Shown: positions 7,423 to 15,692 of the stretch, one piece after another
How the letters are laid out: each line of letters begins with the position of its first letter
Position numbering within the stretch: position 1 is the stretch's first letter
From: DAOTXL01 sp034434895
GTDB taxonomy: Bacteria; Chloroflexota; Anaerolineae; JAAYZQ01
Reading direction: 5' to 3'
Assembly (NCBI GenBank): GCA_034434895.1
Contig: DAOTYI010000075.1
Span: 1-31,109, forward strand
DNA length: 31,109 nucleotides
Translations under genes and position numbers: made by a program
Notes under the pieces: generated by a model
What the model was told of the DNA's origin: nothing
Seen by the model: the letters and a program-made list of their open reading frames with translations, nothing else
Database searches by the model: none

Positions 7423-8889
7423 CTTCGTCTGCCACTCAGCCGCCGGCATCAACCGGCCGTCCGTCAGGTAGTACACCGCCCGGCCCGGATAGGAGGCGAT
7501 GACGGCGGCATCGGTCTGCGGGTCGCTGCCCCGGACATAAACCACGTCGTCGTTCAGGAGAGGGCTTTGCCCGGCCAGCATCGCCCCATACTCCAGCCAG
7601 CGTTTGGCATAGACGATGACCAGGGCGTGGTGCAGCTCTGCCTCCTCGATGGGCTGCAACTGGGCGCGGCTGATGCCGTAGAAGCCGTGGGCCTCCTCCA
7701 TCCGCGAGGGGACGTTGACCGCCAGGTTGACGGCGACCAGCAGGATCAGCAGTGCAGCCAGGGTCGGGCGCAGCCGGTTCCGCTGCTTTTCAGCCCAATC
7801 CCACACCTTGAGTAACCCCACCGCACTCAGCAGCCACAACCCACCAAAGCCCTCAAAGTAGTAACGCGGCCCCCACAACCGCGCCGGTGAGCCGATCCAG
7901 TAGAACAGGTAGGCAAACACCAGGCAGGCGAAGGGAGCCACCAGCGCCCAATCTCGCCGGCAGCGGGGATGCAGCAGCAGGCCGGGCAGCAGCGGTAACC
8001 AGCTCAGCCCTGGCCAGCCCAGCAGATCGGTCGCCGCCCGCGACAGGTCTTGTTTGAGGTTGATCCAGGCGTAATACGGGGAGTGGCCTCCCGGCATGGC
8101 GCCGATCCCTGGTCCAAAGCCCAGGCGGTCGTAGGGCCACCACAGCAGATAGGGGTTTAACCACGGGTCGCCGGTGACAGCCCACTGATAGGCCGGCAGC
8201 AGGGCGGCCACGGCTCCCCCGGCCAGGGCCAGCAGCAGATAGTTCGGCCAGCCAGGCCGCCGCCGCAGCACCTGCCCCAGGCTGTAGATGATAAAGGGCG
8301 CAGCATACGCCATCGCGGTCAATGAACGGGTGAGGAAGGCCAGGCCCAGGGCCAGCCCTGCCCCTACAGCAAACCGCCGGCCCCGCCCCTGGACGGTCCA
8401 GATAAACCACAGACTGAACAACAACAGCCAGGTCAGGCTTGCCAGGTGTGACAGGAAGGAGCCGCTCAACACCAGAAACAGGGGGGAGGTCATGCCCAAC
8501 GCCGCTGCCAGCAATCCGGTGCGCTCGTCATAGAGGGCCTGCCCCAGGCGATAGACCAGGTAGAGGCTCAATGCCGCCAGCAGGGGGTTGACCAGCCAGG
8601 CTGCGCCAAGCCGTTCGCCCAGGGCCAGCACCGCCGGCCAACCGGGCGGGTACTTGCCAAAGCGCCGGCCCTGATAATCCAGCACAAAGGGGATCCAGAA
8701 CGAGGCCGGATAGGCTGGTGAGGGGACGGTCAAACGGCCCAGGGCCATCGTCCTGGCCTGGAAGAGGTAGGCGACTTCATCTTCCAGGTGGGGTAGTCGC
8801 TCGAAAGCAAAGTTGGCGACGGCTCCCGTCGCCAGAAAGGCCAGGATGCAGATGAGCAGAATGAGCCTGCCTGGGCTGATCGGTCTCAT
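7414..8889 (-). CDS. GT39/ArnT-like multi-pass membrane glycosyltransferase (GT-C fold)
   Basis: The 491-residue protein has about 10-12 hydrophobic segments, the first at residues 9-28. The first external loop carries LEDEVAYLFQA (E36-D37-E38), the acidic motif that follows TM1 in PMT/ArnT-type (GT39) enzymes using polyprenyl-phosphate sugars. SHLASLTW and WGPRYYFEGF are further landmarks of the family. A soluble C-terminal part (about 400-491) would lie outside. The ATG at 8889 starts directly before TM1; the frame is open to 9039 but that extension has no membrane or family character and lies across the promoter. No obvious ribosome binding site precedes the ATG. The likely role is transfer of a lipid-linked sugar to protein or lipid at the outer face of the membrane; acceptor unknown. 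Confidence 0.85.
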   Translation of the reverse strand: MRPISPGRLILLICILAFLATGAVANFAFERLPHLEDEVAYLFQARTMALGRLTVPSPAYPASFWIPFVLDYQGRRFGKYPPGWPAVLALGERLGAAWLVNPLLAALSLYLVYRLGQALYDERTGLLAAALGMTSPLFLVLSGSFLSHLASLTWLLLFSLWFIWTVQGRGRRFAVGAGLALGLAFLTRSLTAMAYAAPFIIYSLGQVLRRRPGWPNYLLLALAGGAVAALLPAYQWAVTGDPWLNPYLLWWPYDRLGFGPGIGAMPGGHSPYYAWINLKQDLSRAATDLLGWPGLSWLPLLPGLLLHPRCRRDWALVAPFACLVFAYLFYWIGSPARLWGPRYYFEGFGGLWLLSAVGLLKVWDWAEKQRNRLRPTLAALLILLVAVNLAVNVPSRMEEAHGFYGISRAQLQPIEEAELHHALVIVYAKRWLEYGAMLAGQSPLLNDDVVYVRGSDPQTDAAVIASYPGRAVYYLTDGRLMPAAEWQTKGE

Positions 8890-8978
8890 GGACACAGTCC
8901 GGTCGCCGCTGAGCACACAGGAATCTGGCGCCTCAGCGATCTTGGCCCCTTCAGCCGGAATCTTGAACCATCCCCAAA

Positions 8979-9007
8979 ATGATACCACCTTTTGAGGAAA
9001 AAGACAA
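8979..9007 (-). promoter_or_regulatory. Promoter of the GT39-like gene
   Basis: On the minus strand: -35 TTGTCT (9007-9002), 17-bp spacer, -10 TATCAT (8984-8979) with a TGG extension. The transcript would start near 8972 with a leader of about 83 nt. This supports the ATG at 8889 over more distant starts. The 366-bp stretch 8890-9255 holds this promoter, the inverted repeat at 9069-9111 and the MoxR promoter; nothing else was recognised in it. Confidence 0.6.
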
Positions 9008-9068
9008 GGGGGCTGGACAGGGGGGGCGAAGCAGAACATGGGTGGGAGGCACCCCGTTGCTCGGCGGG

Positions 9069-9111
9069 GGTCTGTGACCCTCGCCCGTGGGGGGCTGCCA
9101 GGTCACAGGCC
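9069..9111. repeat. Imperfect inverted repeat GGTCTGTGACC / GGTCACAGGCC
   Basis: The arms 9069-9079 and 9101-9111 match at 10 of 11 positions across a 21-bp GC-rich loop. The CACAGGC core is shared with the palindrome at 13843-13860. It lies between the divergent GT39-like and MoxR genes. Confidence 0.4.
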
Positions 9112-9191
9112 CGGCGGGAGCAGGAATAGATCTACGACGGTGTAGTGACTCTGCCAGACGAGGGCCTGGACTACCCTTTTCGCCCAAGACC

Positions 9192-9200
9192 TGGTATAAT
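9192..9200 (+). promoter_or_regulatory. Extended -10 promoter of the first MoxR gene
   Basis: TGGTATAAT is a perfect extended -10 (TG at 9192-9193, TATAAT 9195-9200). No good -35 is seen at 16-18 bp, which extended -10 promoters can tolerate. The transcript should start near 9207, about 49 nt before the ATG. Confidence 0.55.
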
Positions 9201-9255
9201 CCGGTTTTGGATTTGTGATTGTCGTGAAAATCTAAAGACCTGGTGAGGCGAAGGG

Positions 9256-10209
9256 ATGGAAAAGGTCAAGACCATCGCCGACAAAATCATTGAAAATGTG
9301 GAAAAGGTGATCATTGGCAAGCACGAAGCCGTGCAGCTCACCGTCATTGCCCTGTTGTGCGAAGGGCACCTGCTCATCGAAGATGTGCCCGGCACCGGCA
9401 AGACGATGTTGGCCAAGTCGGTAGCCCGCTCCCTGGGCTGCACCTTCCGTCGCATCCAGTTCACCCCGGATATGCTGCCCAGCGATGTGACCGGCGTGTC
9501 GGTGTTCAACCAAAAGACACGCCAGTTTGAGTTCCGCCCCGGCCCGGTCATGGCTCAGATCGTGCTCACCGACGAGATCAACCGCGCCACCCCCAAGACC
9601 CAGTCGGCCCTGTTGGAGGCGATGGAGGAGCGACAGATCACGGTAGATGGCATGACCTATCCCCTGGAAAGGCCCTTTTTGGTGCTGGCCACCCAAAATC
9701 CCATCGAATATGAGGGCACCTTTCCCTTGCCCGAAGCCCAGCTCGACCGGTTTATGATGCGGATCGGCCTGGGCTACCCCGGCACGGAGGAGGAGATCAT
9801 GATGCTCGACCGCCAGCAGTACGTCCATCCGGTCACCCGCCTGGAACAGGTGGTGACGGCCGAAGAGCTGATCTGGGCCCAGGAGCGGATCAAGGAGGTC
9901 TATCTTGACCATCTGGTCAAAGAGTATATCGTCAAACTGGTAAAAGCCACCCGTAAACACCCTGACATCTATCTGGGGGCCAGCCCGCGCGGCAGCATCG
10001 CCCTGTACAAGACGGGACAGGCACGCGCTGCCATCCTGGGCCGCGATTATGTGATTCCAGACGACATCAAAGCCCTGGCCGTGGCTGCTCTGGCCCATCG
10101 CCTCATTATCAGCCCTTCAGCGCGGATCAAAAACGTGGACCCTCAGGCCGTGATCCAGGAGATCCTGGACGGCACGCCGGTGCCTGGGGCGCGCGTGCGG
10201 GCCAGGTAG
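9256..10209 (+). CDS. MoxR-family AAA+ ATPase (orphan)
   Basis: The 317-residue cytoplasmic ATPase has Walker A DVPGTGKT (43-50), Walker B LTDEIN (104-109), sensor-like ATQNP (145-149), and the LPEAQLDRF and GASPRGSIAL motifs of the MoxR group. Family members act as chaperone-like remodelling factors, usually working with VWA or DUF58 proteins encoded next door. Here no such partner follows; the next gene, 62 bp on, is a radical SAM protein. GAGG at 9245-9248 is the likely ribosome binding site. It is a paralogue of the MoxR gene at 26943-27890, about 17 kb away. Confidence 0.93.
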   Translation: MEKVKTIADKIIENVEKVIIGKHEAVQLTVIALLCEGHLLIEDVPGTGKTMLAKSVARSLGCTFRRIQFTPDMLPSDVTGVSVFNQKTRQFEFRPGPVMAQIVLTDEINRATPKTQSALLEAMEERQITVDGMTYPLERPFLVLATQNPIEYEGTFPLPEAQLDRFMMRIGLGYPGTEEEIMMLDRQQYVHPVTRLEQVVTAEELIWAQERIKEVYLDHLVKEYIVKLVKATRKHPDIYLGASPRGSIALYKTGQARAAILGRDYVIPDDIKALAVAALAHRLIISPSARIKNVDPQAVIQEILDGTPVPGARVRAR

Positions 10210-10271
10210 TCAGGCTCCCGGATCTGATAGCTGCTGCAGCAAGAGATTGGGAATTGGAGGAACAGCAACAG

Positions 10272-12032
10272 ATGGCCCAGGCAGATTTGGTGTTGTTGCA
10301 CGCCCCCAGCGTGTACGACTTTCGCCAGAAATCAATCCTCTACGGGCCGGTGAGCGATCTGGTGCCCAGCACGCCGGTCTTTGAGATGTATCCCATCGGC
10401 CTGACAACCATCGCCGAGTACCTGGAGCGCCATGGCCTGCGGGTGCGCATCGTCAATCTGGCACTGCGTATGCTCGACGACAGCCGTTTTGACCCGGAGA
10501 AGCTGATCCAGAAGCTCCACCCGGCCGCCTTTGGCATTGACCTGCACTGGCTGCCCCACGCCCACGGCGCCATCGAGATAGCCCGCCTGTGCAAGAAACA
10601 TCATCCCGACGTGCCGGTCATGATGGGCGGCTTTTCGGCCACCTGCTTTCACCAGGAGCTGATCCAGCGCCCCGAAGTGGACCTGGTGGTGCGCGGCGAT
10701 TCCACCGAAGAGCCGGTGCTGCAACTGATGCGCCACCTGACCGGCCGGCCCGGTGCGCCGGCCCTGGCCGACATCCCTAACCTGACCTGGCGGGAGCCGA
10801 ATGGCACGGTCCACGTCAACGCTCTGACCTATAGCCCGCCCAACCTGGATCATCTGCTGATTGACTATAGCTACGTGATCCGGGCGGTGGCCCGCTACCG
10901 CGATCTGGTGAGTTTTGTGCCGTTCAAAGGCTGGTTGGGCTATCCCATCACCGCCGCGCTGAGTGTGCGGGGGTGTACGCATAACTGCCGCACCTGCGGC
11001 GGTTCGGCCACGACCTTTGCTGCCCTGCACAAACGTTCCAGACCGGCTTACCGCGCCCCGGAGGACCTGGCCCAGGATATCCGCAACATCGCCCGCTTCA
11101 GCAACGGCCCGGTGTTCATCCTGGGCGACATCCGGCAACCGGGAGCCGAATATGCCGACCGCTTCCTGCGGGCCATCCACGGCTTCCAGGGGCCGGTCAT
11201 CGTCGAACTGTTCGACGCCGCTGACCGGCCGTTCATCCAGCGCCTGGCCAGGGCCCTGCCCAACTGGACGTTGGAGATCTCGCTGGAATCTCACAGCGAG
11301 GAGGTACGCGCCGCCTTTGGCCGCCCCTACAGGAATGCGGCCATCGAAGAGACCATGCGCTATGCCCTGGAAGCAGGCGTCCGGCGCCTGGACATCTTTT
11401 TCATGATCGGCCTGCCCGGCCAGGACTATCGCTCGGTGATGGAGACCATCGAGTATTGCGAGCTCCTGATGCGCGATCTGGACCGGGGGACAAAACGCCG
11501 CCTCATCCCCTTTATCTCCCCCCTGGCTCCTTTTCTCGACCCCGGCAGCCCGGTTTTTGAAGAGCCGGAGCGGTACGGCTATCGCTTATTTGCCCGTACG
11601 TTGGAGGAGCACCGCCAGGCGCTGGTGCAGCCCAGTTGGAAATATGTGCTCAATTATGAAACCAGGTGGCTGAACCGCGACCAGATCGTGGACAGCACCT
11701 ACGAGGCTGGGTTGCGGCTGAACCGCCTCAAAGCGCGTTACGGGTTGATAGAGCCGGACCGGGCAGAGCGCACCGAAGCGCGCATCCTCAGGGCGCGGCG
11801 GCTTGTCGCCCAGATAGACGACATCCTGAGCATCCATGACCCTGAACGGCGTGCCCGGCTGTTGCAGGCCATCAAGCCACAGGTGGACGAAGCCAACCTG
11901 TCTACAGTGTGCGACAAAGCCGAACTGAGTGTGCCCTTGCGCGGCCTCAAGCTGAACCTGCCACAGGCGACCCTTCTTTTCCTCCAGCAGGCGGCCAGAC
12001 GCCTGTTGCCCTCGACCCGGTGCGCGGGGTGA
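10272..12032 (+). CDS. B12-binding-type radical SAM protein of unknown function
   Basis: The 586-residue protein has an N-terminal region (about 1-180) with the Rossmann-like layout of cobalamin-binding radical SAM enzymes (YPIGLTTIAEYLERHG, FGIDLHW, VMMGGFSATC, DLVVRGDSTE). Then comes a radical SAM core with C235-x3-C239-x2-C242 (CTHNCRTC) for the 4Fe-4S cluster. LEISLESHSEEV and FMIGLPGQ are further barrel motifs. The canonical DxHxxG cobalamin signature is not clear, as is common for this class. It may belong to the Ta0216-type family, an attribution from memory. The ATG at 10272 has GGAGG at 10256-10260; an earlier TTG at 10254 overlaps that site. It ends 4 nt before the PfkB-type kinase. 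Chemistry and substrate unknown. Confidence 0.85.
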   Translation: MAQADLVLLHAPSVYDFRQKSILYGPVSDLVPSTPVFEMYPIGLTTIAEYLERHGLRVRIVNLALRMLDDSRFDPEKLIQKLHPAAFGIDLHWLPHAHGAIEIARLCKKHHPDVPVMMGGFSATCFHQELIQRPEVDLVVRGDSTEEPVLQLMRHLTGRPGAPALADIPNLTWREPNGTVHVNALTYSPPNLDHLLIDYSYVIRAVARYRDLVSFVPFKGWLGYPITAALSVRGCTHNCRTCGGSATTFAALHKRSRPAYRAPEDLAQDIRNIARFSNGPVFILGDIRQPGAEYADRFLRAIHGFQGPVIVELFDAADRPFIQRLARALPNWTLEISLESHSEEVRAAFGRPYRNAAIEETMRYALEAGVRRLDIFFMIGLPGQDYRSVMETIEYCELLMRDLDRGTKRRLIPFISPLAPFLDPGSPVFEEPERYGYRLFARTLEEHRQALVQPSWKYVLNYETRWLNRDQIVDSTYEAGLRLNRLKARYGLIEPDRAERTEARILRARRLVAQIDDILSIHDPERRARLLQAIKPQVDEANLSTVCDKAELSVPLRGLKLNLPQATLLFLQQAARRLLPSTRCAG

Positions 12033-12036
12033 CCTG

Positions 12037-12936
12037 TTGAACGAGCGCCCCTGTCCCCCGTTTCGTGGCCCTGATTTTGTGGCTGTCGGCCATGTCTGCC
12101 AGGATATCCGGCCGGATGGCGGCCTGAACCTGGGTGGCTCGGTTTCCTATGCTGCCACCACCGCCCTGCGCCTGGGCTACCGCGTCGGTGTGGTCACCAG
12201 CGCCGGCCCAGACCTGGACGTGGCCCATGCCCTTCCCGGTGCCGAGGTTGCCTGTTCCCCCGCGGCGGCAACCACATTGTTCGAAAATGTCTACGAAGAT
12301 GGGGGGCGCAGGCAGATCCTCCACCGCCGCGCCGATGTGATCACCTGTGCTCACATCCCCCCTGCCTGGCGCCATCCGCCGATGGTCTATCTGGGCAGCA
12401 TTGACCAGGAGATCGCCCCTGACCTGTTTCACTGCTTTGCCGACACCTCGTTGATGGCCGTCATGCCCCAAGGCTTTTTCCGCTGCTGGAATGAGCAGGG
12501 CCTGGTGTCGTTCGTCGAATGGACACCCCCAGAGATGGTGTTGCGGCGCATCAATGTCCTGGTCATCAGCGAGCTGGACGTGCCCGACCCCGATGGACTG
12601 GCACGCGACTGGTGCCGCTTTACCAGGCTGATCGTCGTCACCCGCGCCGAGCGGGGGGCAACCGTGTATCAGGCTGGCGAGGCGCGCCATTACCCGACCC
12701 GTCCGGCCCACCAGGTGGACCCCACCGGGGCCGGGGATGTCTTTGCCGCTGCCTTCCTGATCCGCCTGGCCGAAACGGGCGACCCGTGCCAGGCCGCCCA
12801 TTTTGCCAACACGGTGGCCTCCTTCTCTGTCGAGGGGCCGGGGATTACCGGCATCCCGCTGCGCCGGCAGGTGGACGCCTACCTGAATACCACCCCGGCT
12901 CCTCCGCCGTTTGGTCTTTATGAAAAGTTGTGGTAA
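12037..12936 (+). CDS. PfkB/ribokinase-family sugar or nucleoside kinase
   Basis: The 299-residue protein has the PfkB architecture: an N-terminal LGGSVSYAA glycine motif (about 32-40) and the C-terminal signature DPTGAGDVFAAAF, with the anion hole GAGD and its catalytic Asp. It catalyses ATP-dependent phosphorylation of a small hydroxylated substrate that cannot be deduced. The start is uncertain: TTG at 12037 lies 4 nt after the radical SAM stop, with GGGGTGA upstream; a GTG near residue 15 is an alternative. The tight spacing suggests co-expression with the radical SAM gene. The 3' end contains the probable xerD promoter. Confidence 0.85.
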   Translation: MNERPCPPFRGPDFVAVGHVCQDIRPDGGLNLGGSVSYAATTALRLGYRVGVVTSAGPDLDVAHALPGAEVACSPAAATTLFENVYEDGGRRQILHRRADVITCAHIPPAWRHPPMVYLGSIDQEIAPDLFHCFADTSLMAVMPQGFFRCWNEQGLVSFVEWTPPEMVLRRINVLVISELDVPDPDGLARDWCRFTRLIVVTRAERGATVYQAGEARHYPTRPAHQVDPTGAGDVFAAAFLIRLAETGDPCQAAHFANTVASFSVEGPGITGIPLRRQVDAYLNTTPAPPPFGLYEKLW

Positions 12937-12939
12937 AAT
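12911..12939 (+). promoter_or_regulatory. Probable promoter of the Xer recombinase gene
   Basis: -35 TTGGTC (12911-12916), 17-bp spacer, -10 TAAAAT (12934-12939) with a TGG extension. It lies at the end of the PfkB kinase gene. The transcript would start near 12946. Confidence 0.45.
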
Positions 12940-12967
12940 AGGGGCCATTGATCCTGAGGGAGGTATC

Positions 12968-13828
12968 ATGAGGGAACAAATCCAGCGCTTTCTGGACTAT
13001 CTTGCTCAGGAGAAGAACTCCACGCCCAACACTCTGGCTGCGTATCGAAACGACCTGTCCCAGTTCGCCACCTTTCTGGAAGGCCGTGTCACCGACTGGA
13101 GCCAGGTGGAGTACGACACCATTATGGACTATGTCATGAACATGAAGGCCGAGCGGGAGTATGCCTCCTCCACCGTGGCCCGCAAAGTGGCAGCCATCAA
13201 GTCGTTTCTCCACTACCTGGCAGGCAGAGGGGAGTTAGAGGATGATCCGACCGCCAAACTGGACTCGCCAAAGGTGCGCAAACGGCTGCCCAGGGCGATT
13301 TCGATGGAGGACATGGAGCGGCTGCTGAACGAACCGGCGCGTGGGGAGACGGCCAAAGCCCTGCGTGACCGGGCCTTGTTGGAACTGCTGTATGCCACCG
13401 GCCTGCGGGTAAGCGAGTTGGTGTCGCTCGATGTGGATGACGTAAACCTGGCCTCGGCCACGGTCCGGGTCGTGCGTCCCAAAGATAAACGGGAGCGGAT
13501 CGTGCCGATCCATGACCGGGCCATCGGGCCGATGCAGGAGTACCTGGAACGGGGGCGGACACGGTTGCTACACGATCCTCAAGAGCCGGCTCTGTTCCTG
13601 AACCATCGCGGGGAACGGCTGACCCGCCAGGGGCTGTGGCTGATCGTCAAACAGTATGTGCGGGAAATCGGGATCGAGGAGAAGGTGACCCCTCATACCC
13701 TGCGACATACCTTTGCGGCCCACCTGCTCGACAAAAAAGCAGACCTGGAATATGTGCAGGAACTGCTGGGGCATGCCCATATTTCGACCACGCAGGTCTA
13801 CACCCAGATCAGGGATCAGGCATCGTAA
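12968..13828 (+). CDS. xerD: Tyrosine recombinase XerC/XerD with short C-terminal tail
   Basis: The 286-residue recombinase has an N-terminal SAM-like DNA-binding domain (1-95, with NTLAAYRNDL) and a catalytic domain with all active residues: R147 (TGLRVSE), K172/K174 in the beta hairpin, H243 and R246 (HTLRH), H269 (LGHAHIS) and nucleophile Y278. Xer proteins resolve chromosome dimers at dif at the septum; XerC and XerD cannot be told apart here, so the symbol is provisional. The ATG at 12968 has GGGAGG upstream; earlier in-frame starts lie inside the kinase gene. Only eight residues follow the catalytic tyrosine, against about 19 in E. coli XerD, so the C-terminal helix that contacts the partner subunit appears to be missing. 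Confidence 0.9.
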   Translation: MREQIQRFLDYLAQEKNSTPNTLAAYRNDLSQFATFLEGRVTDWSQVEYDTIMDYVMNMKAEREYASSTVARKVAAIKSFLHYLAGRGELEDDPTAKLDSPKVRKRLPRAISMEDMERLLNEPARGETAKALRDRALLELLYATGLRVSELVSLDVDDVNLASATVRVVRPKDKRERIVPIHDRAIGPMQEYLERGRTRLLHDPQEPALFLNHRGERLTRQGLWLIVKQYVREIGIEEKVTPHTLRHTFAAHLLDKKADLEYVQELLGHAHISTTQVYTQIRDQAS

Positions 13829-13842
13829 CCGGTCGGTCTGGT

Positions 13843-13860
13843 CACAGGCTTGAGCCTGTG
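13843..13860. repeat. Perfect 18-bp palindrome CACAGGCTTGAGCCTGTG
   Basis: The 8-bp arms are perfect around TG. The right flank is CTACC and the left flank GGT, so the arms extend imperfectly to a GGTAG/CTACC frame like the palindrome at 14786-14813. It lies 14 nt after the Xer stop codon. Confidence 0.6.
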
Positions 13861-13898
13861 CTACCTGATGGCGATTCTATGCGAGGGGGAGGAGGATC

Positions 13899-14780
13899 AT
13901 GGGGTACATAGAAAAGGTAATGGGGGACAGGGAGCGGGCGCTCTACCGCACCCACCTGCACTTTATCGTCCTGCTGCAACGGATCGCGGGCTCATTTTTT
14001 GCCTGGGCGGTGTTCCTCGGCATCGGTCTCATCGTCCTGCTGACAGCAGAGAATGAAGCCGGGGATAAGGTCCGCTTTACCGTCGGCCTGATCGTGCTGG
14101 GCAGCCTGGTGCTGCCGCTATACCTGATCGCCACCCCCTGGCTGCGAGGGCTGCGGGGCCGCGAGCTCCTGGAGCGCGTCTGGAAGCCGGCGCTGGCCAT
14201 GATCCCGATCCTGGCCGTCGCCCTGGCGCTGATGTTTTCACCCGAATTCCAGGCCACCGGTTGGGCAGCCATTGCCCTGGCCCTCATCCCCTTCTTTGAG
14301 CTGATCCGCCAGTTCCTCGACTGGCTGAACGAGCGATATATCATCACCAACCGGCGGGTCATGGAGATCCGGGGGATCGTCAACAAGCATATCCGCGACT
14401 CGGCGTTGGAAAAGGTCAACGATGTGGATATGACCCAATCCTTTGTGGGCCGCCTCCTGGGTTATGGCACGGTGCAGATCATTACCGGCTCGGACATCGG
14501 GGTCAACATGTTCCGCCGCATCTCGAACCCGGTCCGCTTCAAGCGGGAGATGCTGAACGCCAAGGAGCAGTTGCATGGCATGGCAGTGATGGACGACCTG
14601 CGACAAACTCCTGTTCCGGCCAGAGCGGAGGGTGAGGCCGGGCCGACGACGGAGGCAGCTCCCCCGACCAGGGCCAATATCACCGACCTGCTTGTCGAGC
14701 TGGCTGAGCTCCATCAAAAGGGGATCCTGTCCGAGGAAGAGTTCCAGGCTAAAAAGAAGGAACTGTTGGATCGTTTATAA
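13899..14780 (+). CDS. Membrane protein with bacterial PH (bPH2/YdbT-like) and C-terminal SHOCT domain
   Basis: The 293-residue protein has about four membrane segments in residues 22-135. A bPH2-type domain follows at about 138-210, marked by LNERYIITNRRVMEIRG and a DVDMTQSFVGRLLGYG strand pair. A charged Pro/Ala linker (225-255) leads to a SHOCT motif at the end (LAELHQKGILSEEEF, about 262-293). SHOCT is a short helical module that often marks oligomerising or interacting bacterial proteins. The start has a very strong ribosome binding site (GGGGGAGGAGG). The function is unknown; it is probably an inner-membrane structural or scaffolding protein. A strong palindrome follows its stop codon and separates it from the nucleoside phosphorylase gene. 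Confidence 0.8.
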   Translation: MGYIEKVMGDRERALYRTHLHFIVLLQRIAGSFFAWAVFLGIGLIVLLTAENEAGDKVRFTVGLIVLGSLVLPLYLIATPWLRGLRGRELLERVWKPALAMIPILAVALALMFSPEFQATGWAAIALALIPFFELIRQFLDWLNERYIITNRRVMEIRGIVNKHIRDSALEKVNDVDMTQSFVGRLLGYGTVQIITGSDIGVNMFRRISNPVRFKREMLNAKEQLHGMAVMDDLRQTPVPARAEGEAGPTTEAAPPTRANITDLLVELAELHQKGILSEEEFQAKKKELLDRL

Positions 14781-14785
14781 CCTGA

Positions 14786-14813
14786 GTAGGGCAACTGCTC
14801 GCAGTTGCCCTAC
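14786..14813. repeat. Perfect 13-bp-stem palindrome GTAGGGCAACTGC..GCAGTTGCCCTAC
   Basis: Arms 14786-14798 and 14801-14813 are exact complements around TC. It begins 5 nt after the bPH2 gene stop and ends 12 nt before the ATG of the nucleoside phosphorylase. It may terminate the upstream transcript or be a REP-like repeat; no T-run follows. Confidence 0.75.
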
Positions 14814-14825
14814 ACCTGGTATGCC

Positions 14826-15689
14826 ATGATGCCACATATTTACACCCGCGCGCAATATGAAGAGGCGGCCGATTCCATCCGGCATCGGACTCACTACCGG
14901 CCTCGGGTGGGGCTGATCCTGGGCACAGGGCTGAATCCGCTGGCCGAGGCGGTGGAAGGAGCCGATATCATCCCCTATCAAGAGGTGCCCCACTTTCCCA
15001 CGCCGACGGTGGAGGGCCACGTCGGGCGGTTGATCGTGGGCCGGCTGGAGGGGGTGCCGGTGATCACCATGCAGGGGCGGGTCCATTTTTATGAGGGCTA
15101 TTCGATGCAGCAGGTTGTTTTCCCCATCCGGGTCATGCAACTGCTGGGGGTGGAGACGCTGATCGTGACCAATGCGGCGGGCGGACTCAACCCCACCTTC
15201 CGCCCCGGCGATCTGATGCTCATCACCGATCACCTCAGCCTGGTGGGCATGGCCGGGTTGAACCCGCTGGTGGGACCCAACGATGAGGCGCTGGGACCGC
15301 GCTTCCCCGATATGTCCCAGGCTTATGACCCTGAGCTGCGCCGCATCGCCCGCCAGGTAGCCCTGGAACAGAGCATTCCCCTGCACGAAGGGGTGTATGT
15401 CGGCCTGGGAGGGCCATCGTTCGAGACGCCGGCCGAAATCCGCTTCCTGCGGCTCATCGGCGCCGATGCGGTCGGCATGTCCACCGTTTCGGAGGTGACG
15501 GTGGCGCGCCACGGGGGGATGAAGGTCCTGGGCCTGTCGGGGATCAGCAACGTGGCCGTGAGTGAGCCTGGCGTTGACCAGGCGACCAGCCATGAGGAGG
15601 TGCTGGCCGCAGGCCGGCAGATCGTCCCCCGCCTGACCGCACTGATTCGCGGCGTTTTGGCCAGGATGAGCTCCAACCTGGTGGAGTGA
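14826..15689 (+). CDS. punA: Purine nucleoside phosphorylase, type I (trimeric, inosine/guanosine type)
   Basis: The enzyme splits purine nucleosides with phosphate into free base and (deoxy)ribose-1-phosphate in the cytoplasm, for purine salvage. The 287-residue length and motifs are those of the trimeric class: LGTGLNPL at the N-terminus (phosphate site), MQGRVHFYEGY, TNAAGGLN, GGPSFETPAEIR (Glu equivalent to human E201), GMSTVSEV, and SGISNVAV with Asn equivalent to N243. Glu plus Asn indicates preference for 6-oxopurines. The ATG at 14826 or the adjacent 14829 is the likely start. A Shine-Dalgarno sequence is not visible because the palindrome ends only 12 nt upstream; a TTG at 14805 lies inside the palindrome and is unlikely. 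The next gene follows after 3 nt. Confidence 0.93.
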   Translation: MMPHIYTRAQYEEAADSIRHRTHYRPRVGLILGTGLNPLAEAVEGADIIPYQEVPHFPTPTVEGHVGRLIVGRLEGVPVITMQGRVHFYEGYSMQQVVFPIRVMQLLGVETLIVTNAAGGLNPTFRPGDLMLITDHLSLVGMAGLNPLVGPNDEALGPRFPDMSQAYDPELRRIARQVALEQSIPLHEGVYVGLGGPSFETPAEIRFLRLIGADAVGMSTVSEVTVARHGGMKVLGLSGISNVAVSEPGVDQATSHEEVLAAGRQIVPRLTALIRGVLARMSSNLVE

Positions 15690-15692
15690 GGC

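Noticed and set aside
8890..9039. N-terminal extension of the GT39-like protein
   Set aside because: The frame runs across the promoter and shows no family similarity; the ATG at 8889 directly precedes TM1.
12968..13828. Integrase of a genomic island
   Set aside because: The protein is Xer-like in length and motifs, and there is no tRNA, attachment repeat or phage gene nearby.
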